64,000 nt of DNA from Polynucleobacter campilacus. GTDB taxonomy: Bacteria > Pseudomonadota > Gammaproteobacteria > Burkholderiales > Burkholderiaceae. The position numbers and the translations under genes are program-made. The notes under the pieces were generated by a model. The model was not told the DNA's origin. It searched no databases and saw only the letters and a list, made by a program, of their open reading frames with translations. Shown in pieces: positions 19,476 through 28,329 of this stretch; positions within the stretch are counted from its first letter, which is position 1, and the number at the start of each line of letters is the position of its first letter. The DNA is taken from the NCBI RefSeq assembly GCF_002206625.1, contig NZ_NGUP01000003.1, forward strand, positions 208,968 to 272,967, written 5' to 3'.

Positions 19476-19488
19476 GACTCTTTTTTTC
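19452..19488 (+). terminator. Terminator at the galU 3' end with two alternative stems
   Basis: AAAGAGTC (19454-19461) pairs with GACTCTTT (19476-19483), followed by a T-run to 19487. A competing hairpin, TTAAAGAG (19452-19459) with CTCTTTAA (19463-19470), shares the left arm. The galU stop codon (19473-19475) lies inside the structure. Confidence 0.6.
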
Positions 19489-19502
19489 GCCGACCTGCTC
19501 AC

Positions 19503-19745
19503 TTATCTTCTTTTCATAAAGAAAATCAATACATCACCTTCAGTAGTGCTAGCGAGTAATTCATTACCCGTTTGTTTGGCAAATGCTGGAAAGTCATGGG
19601 CGGCACCAGCATCGGTTGCTTTGATCTTTAAGACTTCACCCGACTGCATGGTTGCTAACGCCTTTTTAGTTCGCAAGATGGGCAAGGGGCAGTTCATGCC
19701 AATCGCATCGACCTCAGCATTAAATACAATATTTTGATCACTCAT
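19503..19745 (-). CDS. TusA-family sulfurtransferase
   Basis: Small sulfur-carrier protein of the TusA/SirA fold, 80 residues from ATG 19745 (MSDQNIVF). The family motif is [12 protein letters not shown], with the persulfide-forming Cys near residue 18, followed by the core with [16 protein letters not shown]. TusA relays sulfur for tRNA thiolation or cofactor synthesis; which role applies here cannot be told, because several paralogues usually exist. The start overlaps the alaS stop as ATGA, so it is translationally coupled to alaS. Confidence 0.88.
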   Translation of the reverse strand: MSDQNIVFNAEVDAIGMNCPLPILRTKKALATMQSGEVLKIKATDAGAAHDFPAFAKQTGNELLASTTEGDVLIFFMKRR

Positions 19746-22366
19746 TTGCTTGCTATCCAATCCTTAACGCCATCCAAGGCTGCGCCTAGCTTACTAGGGT
19801 CCGTTCCGCCAGCCATTGCCATCTCTGGCTTACCGCCGCCTTTGCCGCCCACCTGCTGAGCAACAAAATTCACGAGATCACCCGCTTTAACCTTGCCAAT
19901 AGAGTCTGCAGTAACACCGGCAATTAAGCTGACTTTATCGCCCTGTACGGATGCCAGAACGATTGCTGCAGTTTTGAGTTTTGCCTTGAGTGCATCCATC
20001 GTTTCACGTAAGACTCCTGCATCAGCACCATCTAAACGAGCAGCTAATACCTTGAGACCATTAACATCAATTGCCTGACCAGCTAATTCGTCACCCTGAC
20101 TTGCCGCCAACTTAGAGTTCACCTTTTCTAGCTCACGCTCTGCTTGACGCAAACTCTCTTGTAACTGCGCAACGCGGTTTACTAAATCACCTGGATGGGT
20201 TTTCAGAATCGCTGCAGCTTCATTCATTCTGTCTTCCATGCCCTGCAAGAAGTGAAGTGCATTATTGCCAGTGACCGCCTCAACACGACGGATCCCCGCT
20301 GCTACACCACCCTCAGAAACAATCTTGAGGCTACCAATATCTCCAGTGCGTGATACGTGTGTGCCACCACATAGCTCTTTGGAGCTACCAATTTCTAGTA
20401 CACGGACTTCTTCACCGTACTTCTCACCAAACAGCATCATGGCGCCAGTCTTCTGCGCATCCTCCAAAGACATAACCTTACCTGATGTGGCGGTGTTCTC
20501 CAGAATCTCTTGATTCACAATATCTTCTATTTTGCGAATTTGCTCAGATGTAATCGGAGCATTGTGAGTAAAGTCAAAACGGGTCTTGGTAGCATCTACC
20601 AGTGAACCTTTTTGCTGAACATGATCACCCAGCACCTCACGCAAAGCTTTGTGCAAGATATGTGTAGCACTGTGATTTCGCATCGTATCAGTTCTTTGTT
20701 GAACGTCTACCAAAGCATTGAGCGTATCACCCACTTTAAGCTCACCCTCGAGTAAGTCACCTTGGTGACCAAAGACATCAGCCTGAATCTTAAAAGTATC
20801 TTCTACTGCAAAACGGACCGTCTCATTACGAAGCTCGCCTTTGTCGCCAACTTGGCCACCAGACTCCGCGTAGAAAGGAGTGTTATCCAGTACGATAACA
20901 GTAGCATCACCAGCCTTCACCGAAGCCACTGCAGATCCATCTACATATAGACCGGTTACCTTTGCACCCACATGTTTTAAGGTGTCATAACCATAAAACT
21001 GGGTAGGCTGGCCTTTGTACTCTAAGCCTTGAGCTACCTTGAACTTGCCGGCTGCCCTGGCTTGATCGCGCTGCTTTTGCATTGCCACTTCAAAACCGGG
21101 GGAATCGACTGTCACGCCACGCTCACGGCAGACGTCTGCGGTTAAGTCCAATGGGAAGCCAAAGGTGTCATGTAAACGGAAAGCGGTTTCGCCATCAACT
21201 ACTTTGGCGCCGCCAGCTAAAGCGCCATCTAAAATTTCCATACCATTGGCAATCGTCTGAAAAAAGCGCTCTTCCTCTTGCTTTAGTACTTCACCAACCT
21301 TATCTTGTGCAGCACGCAATTCTGGATAGGCATCGCCCATCTCTTTAACCAGAGCAGGAACCAATTGATAGAAGAATGGTTTGCGTGCACCTAACTTGTA
21401 GCCATGACGAATCGCACGACGTGCAATCCGACGCAATACATAACCGCGTCCTGCATTACCCGGAATTACTCCATCCACAATAACAAAGCTACAAGCACGA
21501 ATATGGTCAGCAATCACTTTAAGAGAAGGACTCTGCGCATCACAGCTCCCTCCACCAGCAGCATCTACAGCATCTTTAGCAGCCTTTAATAAATTGACGA
21601 AGAGATCGATCTCATAGTTAGAGTGAACGTGCTGCAAAATAGCGGCAATACGCTCAAGGCCCATGCCCGTATCAACACTAGGCTTAGGCAGCAGGTGCAT
21701 GACACCGGCTTCATCACGATTGAACTGCATGAAGACGTTATTCCAAATTTCAATATAGCGATCGCCATCTTCATCTGGACTGCCAGGAGGACCACCAGGA
21801 ATATGATCACCGTGATCATAGAAAATTTCTGTACAAGGACCGCAAGGTCCGGTATCGCCCATCATCCAAAAATTGTCAGAAGCGTAACGTGCGCCCTTGT
21901 TGTCGCCGATTCGAATAATGCGATCAGTTGGAATACCGATCTGCTTATTCCAGATCTCATAAGCCTCATCATCTTCGGCATAGACCGTGACCAACAGTTT
22001 TTCTTTGGGTAACTTAAATACTTGGGTCAATAAATCCCATGCAAGCTGAATCGCATCTTTCTTAAAGTAATCTCCAAACGAAAAATTACCCAACATCTCA
22101 AAAAAGGTGTGGTGACGTGCGGTGTAGCCCACGTTATCCAAATCATTGTGTTTGCCACCAGCCCGAATGCACTTTTGGGCAGTCGTAGCGCGGTTATAAG
22201 GCCGCTTATCAAACCCTAAAAACACGTCTTTGAACTGGTTCATCCCCGCGTTGGTAAATAGCAGGGTTGGGTCATCCCCCGGGACGACCGGACTGGACGG
22301 AACGATTTGGTGGCCTTTTTGGGCAAAGAAATCTAGGTATGCCTGGCGAATTTGAGAGACTTTCAT
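19742..22366 (-). CDS. alaS: Alanyl-tRNA synthetase
   Basis: Class II synthetase charging tRNA-Ala, full length at 874 residues. N-terminal catalytic core ([20 protein letters not shown], then [12 protein letters not shown]). Editing domain with zinc ligands HSATHILH and [14 protein letters not shown]-terminal DHHA1-type domain with [15 protein letters not shown]. It starts at ATG 22366 with no Shine-Dalgarno sequence; GATAAT ends 7 nt upstream and a TTGCCC -35 lies 17 bp before that. It is divergent from tctB and coupled to the tusA-like gene downstream. Confidence 0.97.
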   Translation of the reverse strand: MKVSQIRQAYLDFFAQKGHQIVPSSPVVPGDDPTLLFTNAGMNQFKDVFLGFDKRPYNRATTAQKCIRAGGKHNDLDNVGYTARHHTFFEMLGNFSFGDYFKKDAIQLAWDLLTQVFKLPKEKLLVTVYAEDDEAYEIWNKQIGIPTDRIIRIGDNKGARYASDNFWMMGDTGPCGPCTEIFYDHGDHIPGGPPGSPDEDGDRYIEIWNNVFMQFNRDEAGVMHLLPKPSVDTGMGLERIAAILQHVHSNYEIDLFVNLLKAAKDAVDAAGGGSCDAQSPSLKVIADHIRACSFVIVDGVIPGNAGRGYVLRRIARRAIRHGYKLGARKPFFYQLVPALVKEMGDAYPELRAAQDKVGEVLKQEEERFFQTIANGMEILDGALAGGAKVVDGETAFRLHDTFGFPLDLTADVCRERGVTVDSPGFEVAMQKQRDQARAAGKFKVAQGLEYKGQPTQFYGYDTLKHVGAKVTGLYVDGSAVASVKAGDATVIVLDNTPFYAESGGQVGDKGELRNETVRFAVEDTFKIQADVFGHQGDLLEGELKVGDTLNALVDVQQRTDTMRNHSATHILHKALREVLGDHVQQKGSLVDATKTRFDFTHNAPITSEQIRKIEDIVNQEILENTATSGKVMSLEDAQKTGAMMLFGEKYGEEVRVLEIGSSKELCGGTHVSRTGDIGSLKIVSEGGVAAGIRRVEAVTGNNALHFLQGMEDRMNEAAAILKTHPGDLVNRVAQLQESLRQAERELEKVNSKLAASQGDELAGQAIDVNGLKVLAARLDGADAGVLRETMDALKAKLKTAAIVLASVQGDKVSLIAGVTADSIGKVKAGDLVNFVAQQVGGKGGGKPEMAMAGGTDPSKLGAALDGVKDWIASK

Positions 22367-22373
22367 GCTGATA

Positions 22374-22402
22374 ATTATCGCATTGGCACCCGCCTAGGGC
22401 AA
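22374..22402 (-). promoter_or_regulatory. alaS promoter
   Basis: On the minus strand: -35 TTGCCC (22402-22397), 17-bp spacer, -10 GATAAT (22379-22374), then 7 nt to the alaS ATG. Spacing is ideal and predicts a leaderless transcript. The -35 overlaps an inverted repeat at 22394-22409. Confidence 0.55.
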
Positions 22403-22409
22403 ACCCTAG
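22394..22409. repeat. Inverted repeat CTAGGG-CAAA-CCCTAG
   Basis: Perfect 6-4-6 inverted repeat between divergent alaS and tctB. It covers the predicted alaS -35 and lies about 25 bp upstream of a TACAAT (22432-22437) that could serve tctB. Its position suits an operator; no regulator is assigned. Confidence 0.4.
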
Positions 22410-22487
22410 ACAAGAGACCCCCTTAGTGCCTTACAATCGCTCAACATCAATAAATCGGCATTTAAGTCGATCAATAAGGAGCACAAC

Positions 22488-22949
22488 TTGAAAATTCGCA
22501 ATCAACGGGATTTTGGGGCTGGGATCATGTATATGGTCATTGGTCTCTTCTTCGCCATCATCGCAAGACAGTATCAATATGGCACAGCAGCCAAGATGGG
22601 CCCTGGTTATTTCCCATTCTGGCTGGGCATGCTGATGGCAGCTATCGGCTTATTGGTTCTTGTCAGATCTATGAATGCTAAGGCTGCGATCGAGAGTATT
22701 CCAAAATTCAATTGGCGCATCATGCTCCAAATCACGGGCGCGGTTGTTTTGTATGGCCTTTTGCTCCCTAGGATGGGCTTCTTAGTAGCTGTTGTGGTTT
22801 TAGTTTTTGTTGCAGCTAGTGCTAGCAAAGAGTTCACCTGGAAGGGTACTGCTATCAATGCCGCCTTCTTGGTAACCTTTACTTATTCCGTGTTTGTAGT
22901 GGGTCTGAAGCTTCAGTTCCCGCTCCTGCCAGTATTCCTACAACAATAA
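22488..22949 (+). CDS. tctB: Tripartite tricarboxylate transporter small membrane subunit TctB
   Basis: Small subunit of a TTT-family importer for carboxylates, 153 residues with four hydrophobic segments. It begins MKIRNQRDFGAGIMYMVIGL; GAGIMYMVIGLFF and GPGYFPFWLGMLMAAIG are typical TctB motifs. The start is TTG at 22488, supported by AAGGAG about 7 nt upstream. tctA follows after 19 bp. The periplasmic binding protein TctC, which would define the substrate, is not encoded here, so the substrate is unknown. Confidence 0.9.
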   Translation: MKIRNQRDFGAGIMYMVIGLFFAIIARQYQYGTAAKMGPGYFPFWLGMLMAAIGLLVLVRSMNAKAAIESIPKFNWRIMLQITGAVVLYGLLLPRMGFLVAVVVLVFVAASASKEFTWKGTAINAAFLVTFTYSVFVVGLKLQFPLLPVFLQQ

Positions 22950-22968
22950 AGAACCGGGAAATTACAAA

Positions 22969-24471
22969 ATGGATTTATTTGCTAACTTAGGCCTCGGTTT
23001 CGAAACCGCATTTACCTTACAGAATCTCCTGTACTGTTTGATCGGCTGTGTACTGGGAACCCTCATCGGCGTATTGCCTGGTCTGGGCCCGATCGCCACT
23101 ATCGCGATGCTCTTGCCAGCAACTTATGCGTTGCCTCCAATTGCTGCATTGATTATGTTGGCTGGTATTTATTACGGCTCACAGTATGGTGGATCCACAA
23201 CTGCGATTTTGCTCAACATTCCGGGGGAGACGTCGTCAGTGGTAACCGCAATCGATGGCTACCAAATGGCTCGCAATGGTCGAGCTGGTGTTGCCTTGTT
23301 TACTGCAGGTTCCGCTTCATTCTTTGCAGGTTGTGTGGCAACTTTAATTTTGGCTGCATTTGCTGCACCTCTCTCACAGCTCGCCTTTAAGTTTGGTCCT
23401 GCTGAATATTTCTCACTCATGGTCTTAGGACTAATTGGTGCGGTTGTTCTAGCATCTGGCTCCCTGATTAAAGCGATTGGCATGATCATCTTAGGTCTTT
23501 TGATGGGCCTCATTGGTACCGACGTGAACTCTGGCGTCTCACGCTATGCGTTTGATATTCCAGAACTCAGTGATGGTATCGGCTTCGTTGCAGTTGCGAT
23601 GGGTGTATTTGGTTTCGCAGAAATCATGGGCAACCTTGAGAAAACTGGCGATGATGAGGGCTTCCTCAACAAACTTACAACCATGGTTCCAACCAAAACT
23701 GATGTGAAGCGCATGATCCCATCTATTTTGCGCGGCACTACTATTGGTTCTATCCTGGGTATTCTGCCTGGTGGTGGCGCTGCTTTGGCCGCTTTCGGCG
23801 CTTACTCTGTTGAGAAAAAATCTTCTAAGTACAGCCACGAGTTTGGCAAAGGTGCCATTGAAGGTGTGGCGGGTCCTGAAGCAGCGAACAATGCTGCTGC
23901 TCAAACCTCATTCATTCCATTGCTCACACTGGGTATCCCTCCAAATGCTGTGATGGCTTTGATGGTTGGCGCGATGACCATTCATAACATTCAACCAGGT
24001 CCACAAGTGATGACCAGTAACCCAGCTTTGTTCTGGGGTCTGATTGCTTCGATGTGGATTGGTAACGTGATGTTGATTCTCTTGAACTTGCCTCTCATTG
24101 GTATTTGGGTCAAGCTCTTGAAGATTCCATACCGCTTCCTCTATCCAGCGATTTTGGTGTTCTGTTGTATCGGTGTATATACCGTGAACAACACCGTGTT
24201 TGACGTCTATGTCACTGCTGGCTTTGGCTTGATTGGTTACCTATTCTTCAAACTGGGTTGCGAACCTCCTCCATTGCTCTTGGGCTTCGTGCTTGGGCCC
24301 ATGATGGAAGAGAACTTCCGTCGTGCCCTATTACTTTCCCGCGGTGACTTCACCACCTTCCTGACTCGCCCACTTTCACTAGGCTTGCTGATTGCTGCAG
24401 CCCTCTTGGTAGTGATCGTAGCTTTGCCGGCGGTGAAGAAGACTCGCGAAGAGGCATTCGTAGAAGATTAA
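22969..24471 (+). CDS. tctA: Tripartite tricarboxylate transporter large permease TctA
   Basis: Large permease of the TTT family, 500 residues with about 11-12 membrane segments. Both conserved TctA signatures are visible: GVLPGLGPIATIAMLLP near residue 38 and, in the second half, GILPGGGAALAAFGAYSVEKK; YGGSTTAILLNIPGE and EGVAGPEAANNAAAQ are the other hallmarks. It is partnered with tctB and ends at a strong terminator. Many betaproteobacteria encode numerous orphan TctC proteins elsewhere that could feed this permease (established knowledge). Confidence 0.95.
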   Translation: MDLFANLGLGFETAFTLQNLLYCLIGCVLGTLIGVLPGLGPIATIAMLLPATYALPPIAALIMLAGIYYGSQYGGSTTAILLNIPGETSSVVTAIDGYQMARNGRAGVALFTAGSASFFAGCVATLILAAFAAPLSQLAFKFGPAEYFSLMVLGLIGAVVLASGSLIKAIGMIILGLLMGLIGTDVNSGVSRYAFDIPELSDGIGFVAVAMGVFGFAEIMGNLEKTGDDEGFLNKLTTMVPTKTDVKRMIPSILRGTTIGSILGILPGGGAALAAFGAYSVEKKSSKYSHEFGKGAIEGVAGPEAANNAAAQTSFIPLLTLGIPPNAVMALMVGAMTIHNIQPGPQVMTSNPALFWGLIASMWIGNVMLILLNLPLIGIWVKLLKIPYRFLYPAILVFCCIGVYTVNNTVFDVYVTAGFGLIGYLFFKLGCEPPPLLLGFVLGPMMEENFRRALLLSRGDFTTFLTRPLSLGLLIAAALLVVIVALPAVKKTREEAFVED

Positions 24472-24494
24472 TTCGCTTTACCTCTGTAGAAACG

Positions 24495-24523
24495 AGCCCG
24501 CAGCAGTTTGCGGGCTTTTTCTT
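24495..24523 (+). terminator. Intrinsic terminator after tctA
   Basis: Perfect 8-bp stem AGCCCGCA / TGCGGGCT (24495-24502 and 24509-24516) with a 6-nt loop, followed by a T-rich tail. It separates tctBA from glnS. Confidence 0.85.
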
Positions 24524-24543
24524 TATGGGTAAGAGGTTTTCTC

Positions 24544-24549
24544 TACAAT
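24544..24549 (+). promoter_or_regulatory. Candidate -10 element of glnS
   Basis: TACAAT (5 of 6), 6 nt before the ATG at 24556 and directly abutting the ATG at 24550. A transcript from here would begin at or next to 24556 and could not include 24550. Confidence 0.4.
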
Positions 24550-24555
24550 ATGACT

Positions 24556-26328
24556 ATGTCAGAAGATAGCAAACCCTCAAAAGCAAGTACTGGCGCCCTA
24601 GCTGAGCCCTCCAACTTCTTACGTCAGATCATTGATCATGACTTAGCAAGTGGTGCTTTTGCCAAGCGCACTAATTTAGCCGGCGAGCCTATCCCATCGA
24701 TCATTACGCGCTTTCCGCCTGAGCCCAACGGCTATTTACATATTGGTCATGCGAAAAGTATTTGCCTAAACTTTGGTCTTGCTGCTGACTACAATCATCA
24801 GCCTGGTAGTGCGCGTTGCAATATGCGCCTTGATGACACCAACCCTGTCAAAGAAGATATCGAATACGCAGTTAGTATTTTGGATGCAGTCAAATGGCTT
24901 GGGTTTGATTGGGGTACCCATCTTTATCATGCCAGCGACTACTTTGATCACCTTTATGAATTTGCGCAAATTCTGATTCAGAATGGCAAAGCTTATGTTG
25001 ATAGTCAAAGTGCTGATGACATTCACACCAATCGTGGTAACTTTGGTCAAGCAGGAAAAAATAGTCCGTATCGTGAACGTAGTCCAGAAGAAAACCTTGC
25101 TCTCTTTCGCGAGATGAAGAGCGGGAAGTTCAAAGATGGTGAACATGTTCTACGCCTGAAAATTGATATGGCTCACCCCAATATCATCATGCGCGATCCT
25201 GTTGTCTACCGTATTCGGCATACGGATCACCATCGCACTGGCAGCAAGTGGTGTATCTATCCCTTATATGACTTCACGCATTGCATCTCTGATGCCCTAG
25301 AGAATGTATCCCACTCTATTTGCACTCTCGAGTTTGAAAACAACCGCCCTCTTTATGACTGGATTGTTCATTCGCTAAAAGAACTGGGTGTCTTCAAAGA
25401 TCCCGTGCCACATCAGTATGAGTTTGCCCGTCTAAACTTGACTTACACCATTACCAGCAAGCGCAAACTATTACAGCTCGTTGAAGAAAAACGGGTTGAT
25501 GGTTGGGATGATCCGCGCATGCCAACGATTGTGGGTATCCGTCGCCGCGGCTATACCCCAGAAAGTATTCGTTTATTTTGTGAACGTATCGGAGTCTCCA
25601 AAGCAGATAGTTGGATTGATATGAGCACTCTTGATCAAGCGCTACGTGATGATCTGGAAGCAAGAGCGCCTCGTGCCACTGCGGTACTTAAACCACTCAA
25701 ACTCATCATTCAGAATTTTGATGCTACCGCCAAAGAGCCTTGCTCTGCTCCGCGTCATCCACAACATCCCGAATGGGGTAATCGTGAATTTCATTTCACA
25801 CGTGAGTTGTGGATTGAAGCGGATGACTTCATGAAAGAACCCATCAAAGGATTCTTCAGATTATTTCCACCGATGGGTGATCAGCCTGGAAGCCGCGTTC
25901 GCCTGCGCCATGGCTTTGTGATTGAATGTACTGGCTTTGAGACTGACGTCAACGGCAATGTCATTGCGGTTCATGCGACCCACTTCCCCGATAGCAAGAG
26001 TGGCACAGCTGGCTCCAATAACTATAAGGTGAAAGGGAACATTCACTGGATTAGTGCTGCCGAAGCGATTCCTAGTGAAGTGCGCTTGTACGATCATCTC
26101 TTTAGTGACCCACATCCTGATAGCGGCGATAAGAATTTCTTGGATGCGATTAATCCCCATTCCAAACAAACCATTACCGCCTACCTTGAACCTTGCATGA
26201 AAGAAGTGAAAGCAGAAGAGCGCTTCCAATTTGAACGTCACGGCTACTTTGTTGCCGATCAGCTTGATTCCAAACCTGGCAAGCCAGTATTTAATCGTAC
26301 AGTTGGTCTTAAGGATTCTTGGAAATAG
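24556..26328 (+). CDS. glnS: Glutaminyl-tRNA synthetase
   Basis: Class Ib synthetase charging tRNA-Gln directly, about 590 residues. HIGH motif: PPEPNGYLHIGHAKSI; KMSKS-equivalent: ITSKRKLLQLV, followed by DGWDDPRMPT. C-terminal anticodon-binding beta-barrels include EAIPSEVRLYDHLF. ATG 24556 (MSEDSKPSK) is chosen over ATG 24550 because TACAAT abuts the latter. Its last 20 bp overlap the 3' end of the convergent SDR gene. Confidence 0.96.
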   Translation: MSEDSKPSKASTGALAEPSNFLRQIIDHDLASGAFAKRTNLAGEPIPSIITRFPPEPNGYLHIGHAKSICLNFGLAADYNHQPGSARCNMRLDDTNPVKEDIEYAVSILDAVKWLGFDWGTHLYHASDYFDHLYEFAQILIQNGKAYVDSQSADDIHTNRGNFGQAGKNSPYRERSPEENLALFREMKSGKFKDGEHVLRLKIDMAHPNIIMRDPVVYRIRHTDHHRTGSKWCIYPLYDFTHCISDALENVSHSICTLEFENNRPLYDWIVHSLKELGVFKDPVPHQYEFARLNLTYTITSKRKLLQLVEEKRVDGWDDPRMPTIVGIRRRGYTPESIRLFCERIGVSKADSWIDMSTLDQALRDDLEARAPRATAVLKPLKLIIQNFDATAKEPCSAPRHPQHPEWGNREFHFTRELWIEADDFMKEPIKGFFRLFPPMGDQPGSRVRLRHGFVIECTGFETDVNGNVIAVHATHFPDSKSGTAGSNNYKVKGNIHWISAAEAIPSEVRLYDHLFSDPHPDSGDKNFLDAINPHSKQTITAYLEPCMKEVKAEERFQFERHGYFVADQLDSKPGKPVFNRTVGLKDSWK

Positions 26329-27205
26329 TATTCAGAAAATGTGTCACACTCGGATAACGAAGTGGCGTTTTGAGTTCATGCAGCCGAGTATTTGTCACCC
26401 TTCTTGATTCGCGCATAAACGACCATAGCATCGGATTGACAATTTTTTGTAATTGCTCGGCTGGCATTCTGGGTGGTCGATCTAGACCAAAAGCATCCGC
26501 CACCTCATCAAAATAGTCTCCCATTTTGGTCTCACCGCCATCGCACGTATTGATCACTCTCTGCGGTTTGCCGTGATACACCGCAGCGCAAACCAACCTT
26601 GCCAAATCATCACTATGAATGTGATTTGAGTAAGCATCTTCCTCGGGCCGCAGTACTGGTGTTTGAGACTGCAGACGCTCTAGCGGTAGACGGTCTGCCG
26701 CATAAATACCGGGTACACGCAAAATAGTTAAAGCCACTCCATGAGCAGGCGCCCACAAACGCAATGCAAGCTCAGCATCGACCCTTCTTTGGGCGCGCTC
26801 ACTCTGAGGGCTAACTGGGGTACTCTCGCTGACTTTAGCGCCCTGGTGATCACCATAGACGCCTGTAGTACTGATATAAATCAGGCGCCTGACGGCTTGA
26901 GATCCTTGGGCTAAAATTCGGATGAGGTTACGGGTTCGGCAATCACGACTTCCTTGGTTTTGGGGTGGCGCTAAATGAATGGCGGTTTGAGCTAAACTGG
27001 ATAAGCGCCATAAAGATTCTGGCTGGTCCAGATTACCCAGAATGGGAGTTGCGCCAACCTTCCTTAACTCCTGAAAGCGACTTTTCGAAGTCGTTAAGGC
27101 AAAAACTCGATGACTACGGGAAAGCTGTTTAGCCACCCGCAGACCAATGTCACCGCAGCCAATAATCAGGATAGAAGGTTTACCAAAAGATTGCATAAGT
27201 AACAT
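26309..27205 (-). CDS. SDR-family NAD(P)-dependent epimerase/reductase-like protein
   Basis: Extended or atypical short-chain dehydrogenase of about 298 residues, close in type to YeeZ-like proteins. The Rossmann motif IIGCGDIGLRVAKQL starts near residue 13, followed by ALTTSKSRFQEL, a basic patch suggesting NADP. STTGVYGD replaces the usual catalytic Tyr-x3-Lys region: the Tyr is present in GVYGD but no Lys follows four residues later, so catalysis is uncertain. Substrate unknown. Starts at ATG 27205 or ATG 27196; TACGAT lies 7 nt before the latter. Its 3' end overlaps glnS by 20 bp. Confidence 0.8.
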   Translation of the reverse strand: MLLMQSFGKPSILIIGCGDIGLRVAKQLSRSHRVFALTTSKSRFQELRKVGATPILGNLDQPESLWRLSSLAQTAIHLAPPQNQGSRDCRTRNLIRILAQGSQAVRRLIYISTTGVYGDHQGAKVSESTPVSPQSERAQRRVDAELALRLWAPAHGVALTILRVPGIYAADRLPLERLQSQTPVLRPEEDAYSNHIHSDDLARLVCAAVYHGKPQRVINTCDGGETKMGDYFDEVADAFGLDRPPRMPAEQLQKIVNPMLWSFMRESRRVTNTRLHELKTPLRYPSVTHFLNTISKNP

Positions 27206-27232
27206 CGTAACGATTTATTGAAAGGAATGAGA

Positions 27233-28273
27233 GTGACTTATCAGATCACGCTCAAAACGAGCGGCAAACAATTTACTGTTAATCAGGATGAAACCCTCCT
27301 GGAAGCCGCCCTGCGTCAAGGCATTAATTTACCCTATGGCTGTAAAAATGGTGCCTGCGGCTCCTGCAAGGCTAAAGTTGTAGAAGGTCAGGTGACCCAT
27401 GGCCAACATAGCGAGAGCGCTTTGAGTAAGGCGGATGAGACCACTGGCGGTACTTTATTTTGCTGTGCCCACCCTCAATCTGATCTTTTGATTGAGGCCC
27501 GTGAGGTTCAAGGTGCTAGCGATATTGCCATCCGGAAAATGCCTTGCCGAGTCAATGTGATTGATAGGCCAAGTAGCGATGTCGCCATCCTTAAACTACA
27601 GTTGCCTGCTGCTGAGCGCTTTCAATTTCTGGCAGGGCAATATCTAGAGTTCCTCCTCAAGGATGGTCAGCGTCGTGCCTACTCTATTGCGAATGCGCCT
27701 GATCAAGAAGGTCCACTCGAGCTACATATTCGCCATTTACCTGGCGGCCTCTTTACTGATTTTGTATTTGGAACTGCGACACCCGCCCTCAAAGAGAAAG
27801 ATATTTTGCGCTTTGAAGGGCCTATGGGGAGCTTCTTCTTGAGAGAAGATTCAAAGAAGCCCATCATCTTTGTTGCAGCGGGTACTGGCTTTGCCCCAAT
27901 TAAATCCATCATCGAGCAGATGCAGGCCAAAAAGATTCACAGACCAATCGAACTCTACTGGGGTGGACGCCGGCCCAGCGACCTCTATTTAGACGATTTA
28001 TGTAAGGCCTGGCAAAACGATATTCCTAACTTCAGGTACGTGCCCGTCATCTCAGATGCCTTGGTAGAGGATGCCTGGGGAGGCCGCACTGGCTTTGTTC
28101 ATCAGGCAGTGATGGCAGACCATCCTAATATGAAGGCCCTGCAGGTCTATGCCTGCGGCGCTCCGGTAATGGTCAATGCGGCACGAGAGGACTTTTCATC
28201 CAAATGTGATCTACCCGAGGAAGAATTCTTTGCGGACTCCTTTACAAGCGCAGCAGATTTAGTCGCCAACTAA
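27233..28273 (+). CDS. Ferredoxin/flavin reductase (AscD-like NAD(P)H oxidoreductase)
   Basis: Two-part electron-transfer protein of about 346 residues. An N-terminal plant-type [2Fe-2S] domain has CKNGACGSC and a fourth ligand in FCCAHPQSD. An FAD-binding barrel follows (RRAYSIANAP), then an NAD(P)-binding domain (AAGTGFAPIKSI) and a C-terminal CGAPVMVNAAR. This layout matches CDP-6-deoxy-delta-3,4-glucoseen reductase (AscD) and NAD(P)H-flavin reductases. GTG 27233 is preferred because AGGA lies 7 nt upstream; TTG 27218 and ATG 27227 are in frame. It could in principle reduce an orphan Rieske oxygenase such as that at 4461, but nothing in the sequence proves it. Confidence 0.87.
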   Translation: MTYQITLKTSGKQFTVNQDETLLEAALRQGINLPYGCKNGACGSCKAKVVEGQVTHGQHSESALSKADETTGGTLFCCAHPQSDLLIEAREVQGASDIAIRKMPCRVNVIDRPSSDVAILKLQLPAAERFQFLAGQYLEFLLKDGQRRAYSIANAPDQEGPLELHIRHLPGGLFTDFVFGTATPALKEKDILRFEGPMGSFFLREDSKKPIIFVAAGTGFAPIKSIIEQMQAKKIHRPIELYWGGRRPSDLYLDDLCKAWQNDIPNFRYVPVISDALVEDAWGGRTGFVHQAVMADHPNMKALQVYACGAPVMVNAAREDFSSKCDLPEEEFFADSFTSAADLVAN

Positions 28274-28329
28274 ACTCCAATAAAGTTAGATAATAGAAAC
28301 TTCATTAGCCCCATTTACCCAAACCGAGT

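Noticed and set aside
23539..24000. Several 60-120-codon frames antisense to tctA
   Set aside because: Composition follows the complementary strand of the permease; no start signal and no known family.
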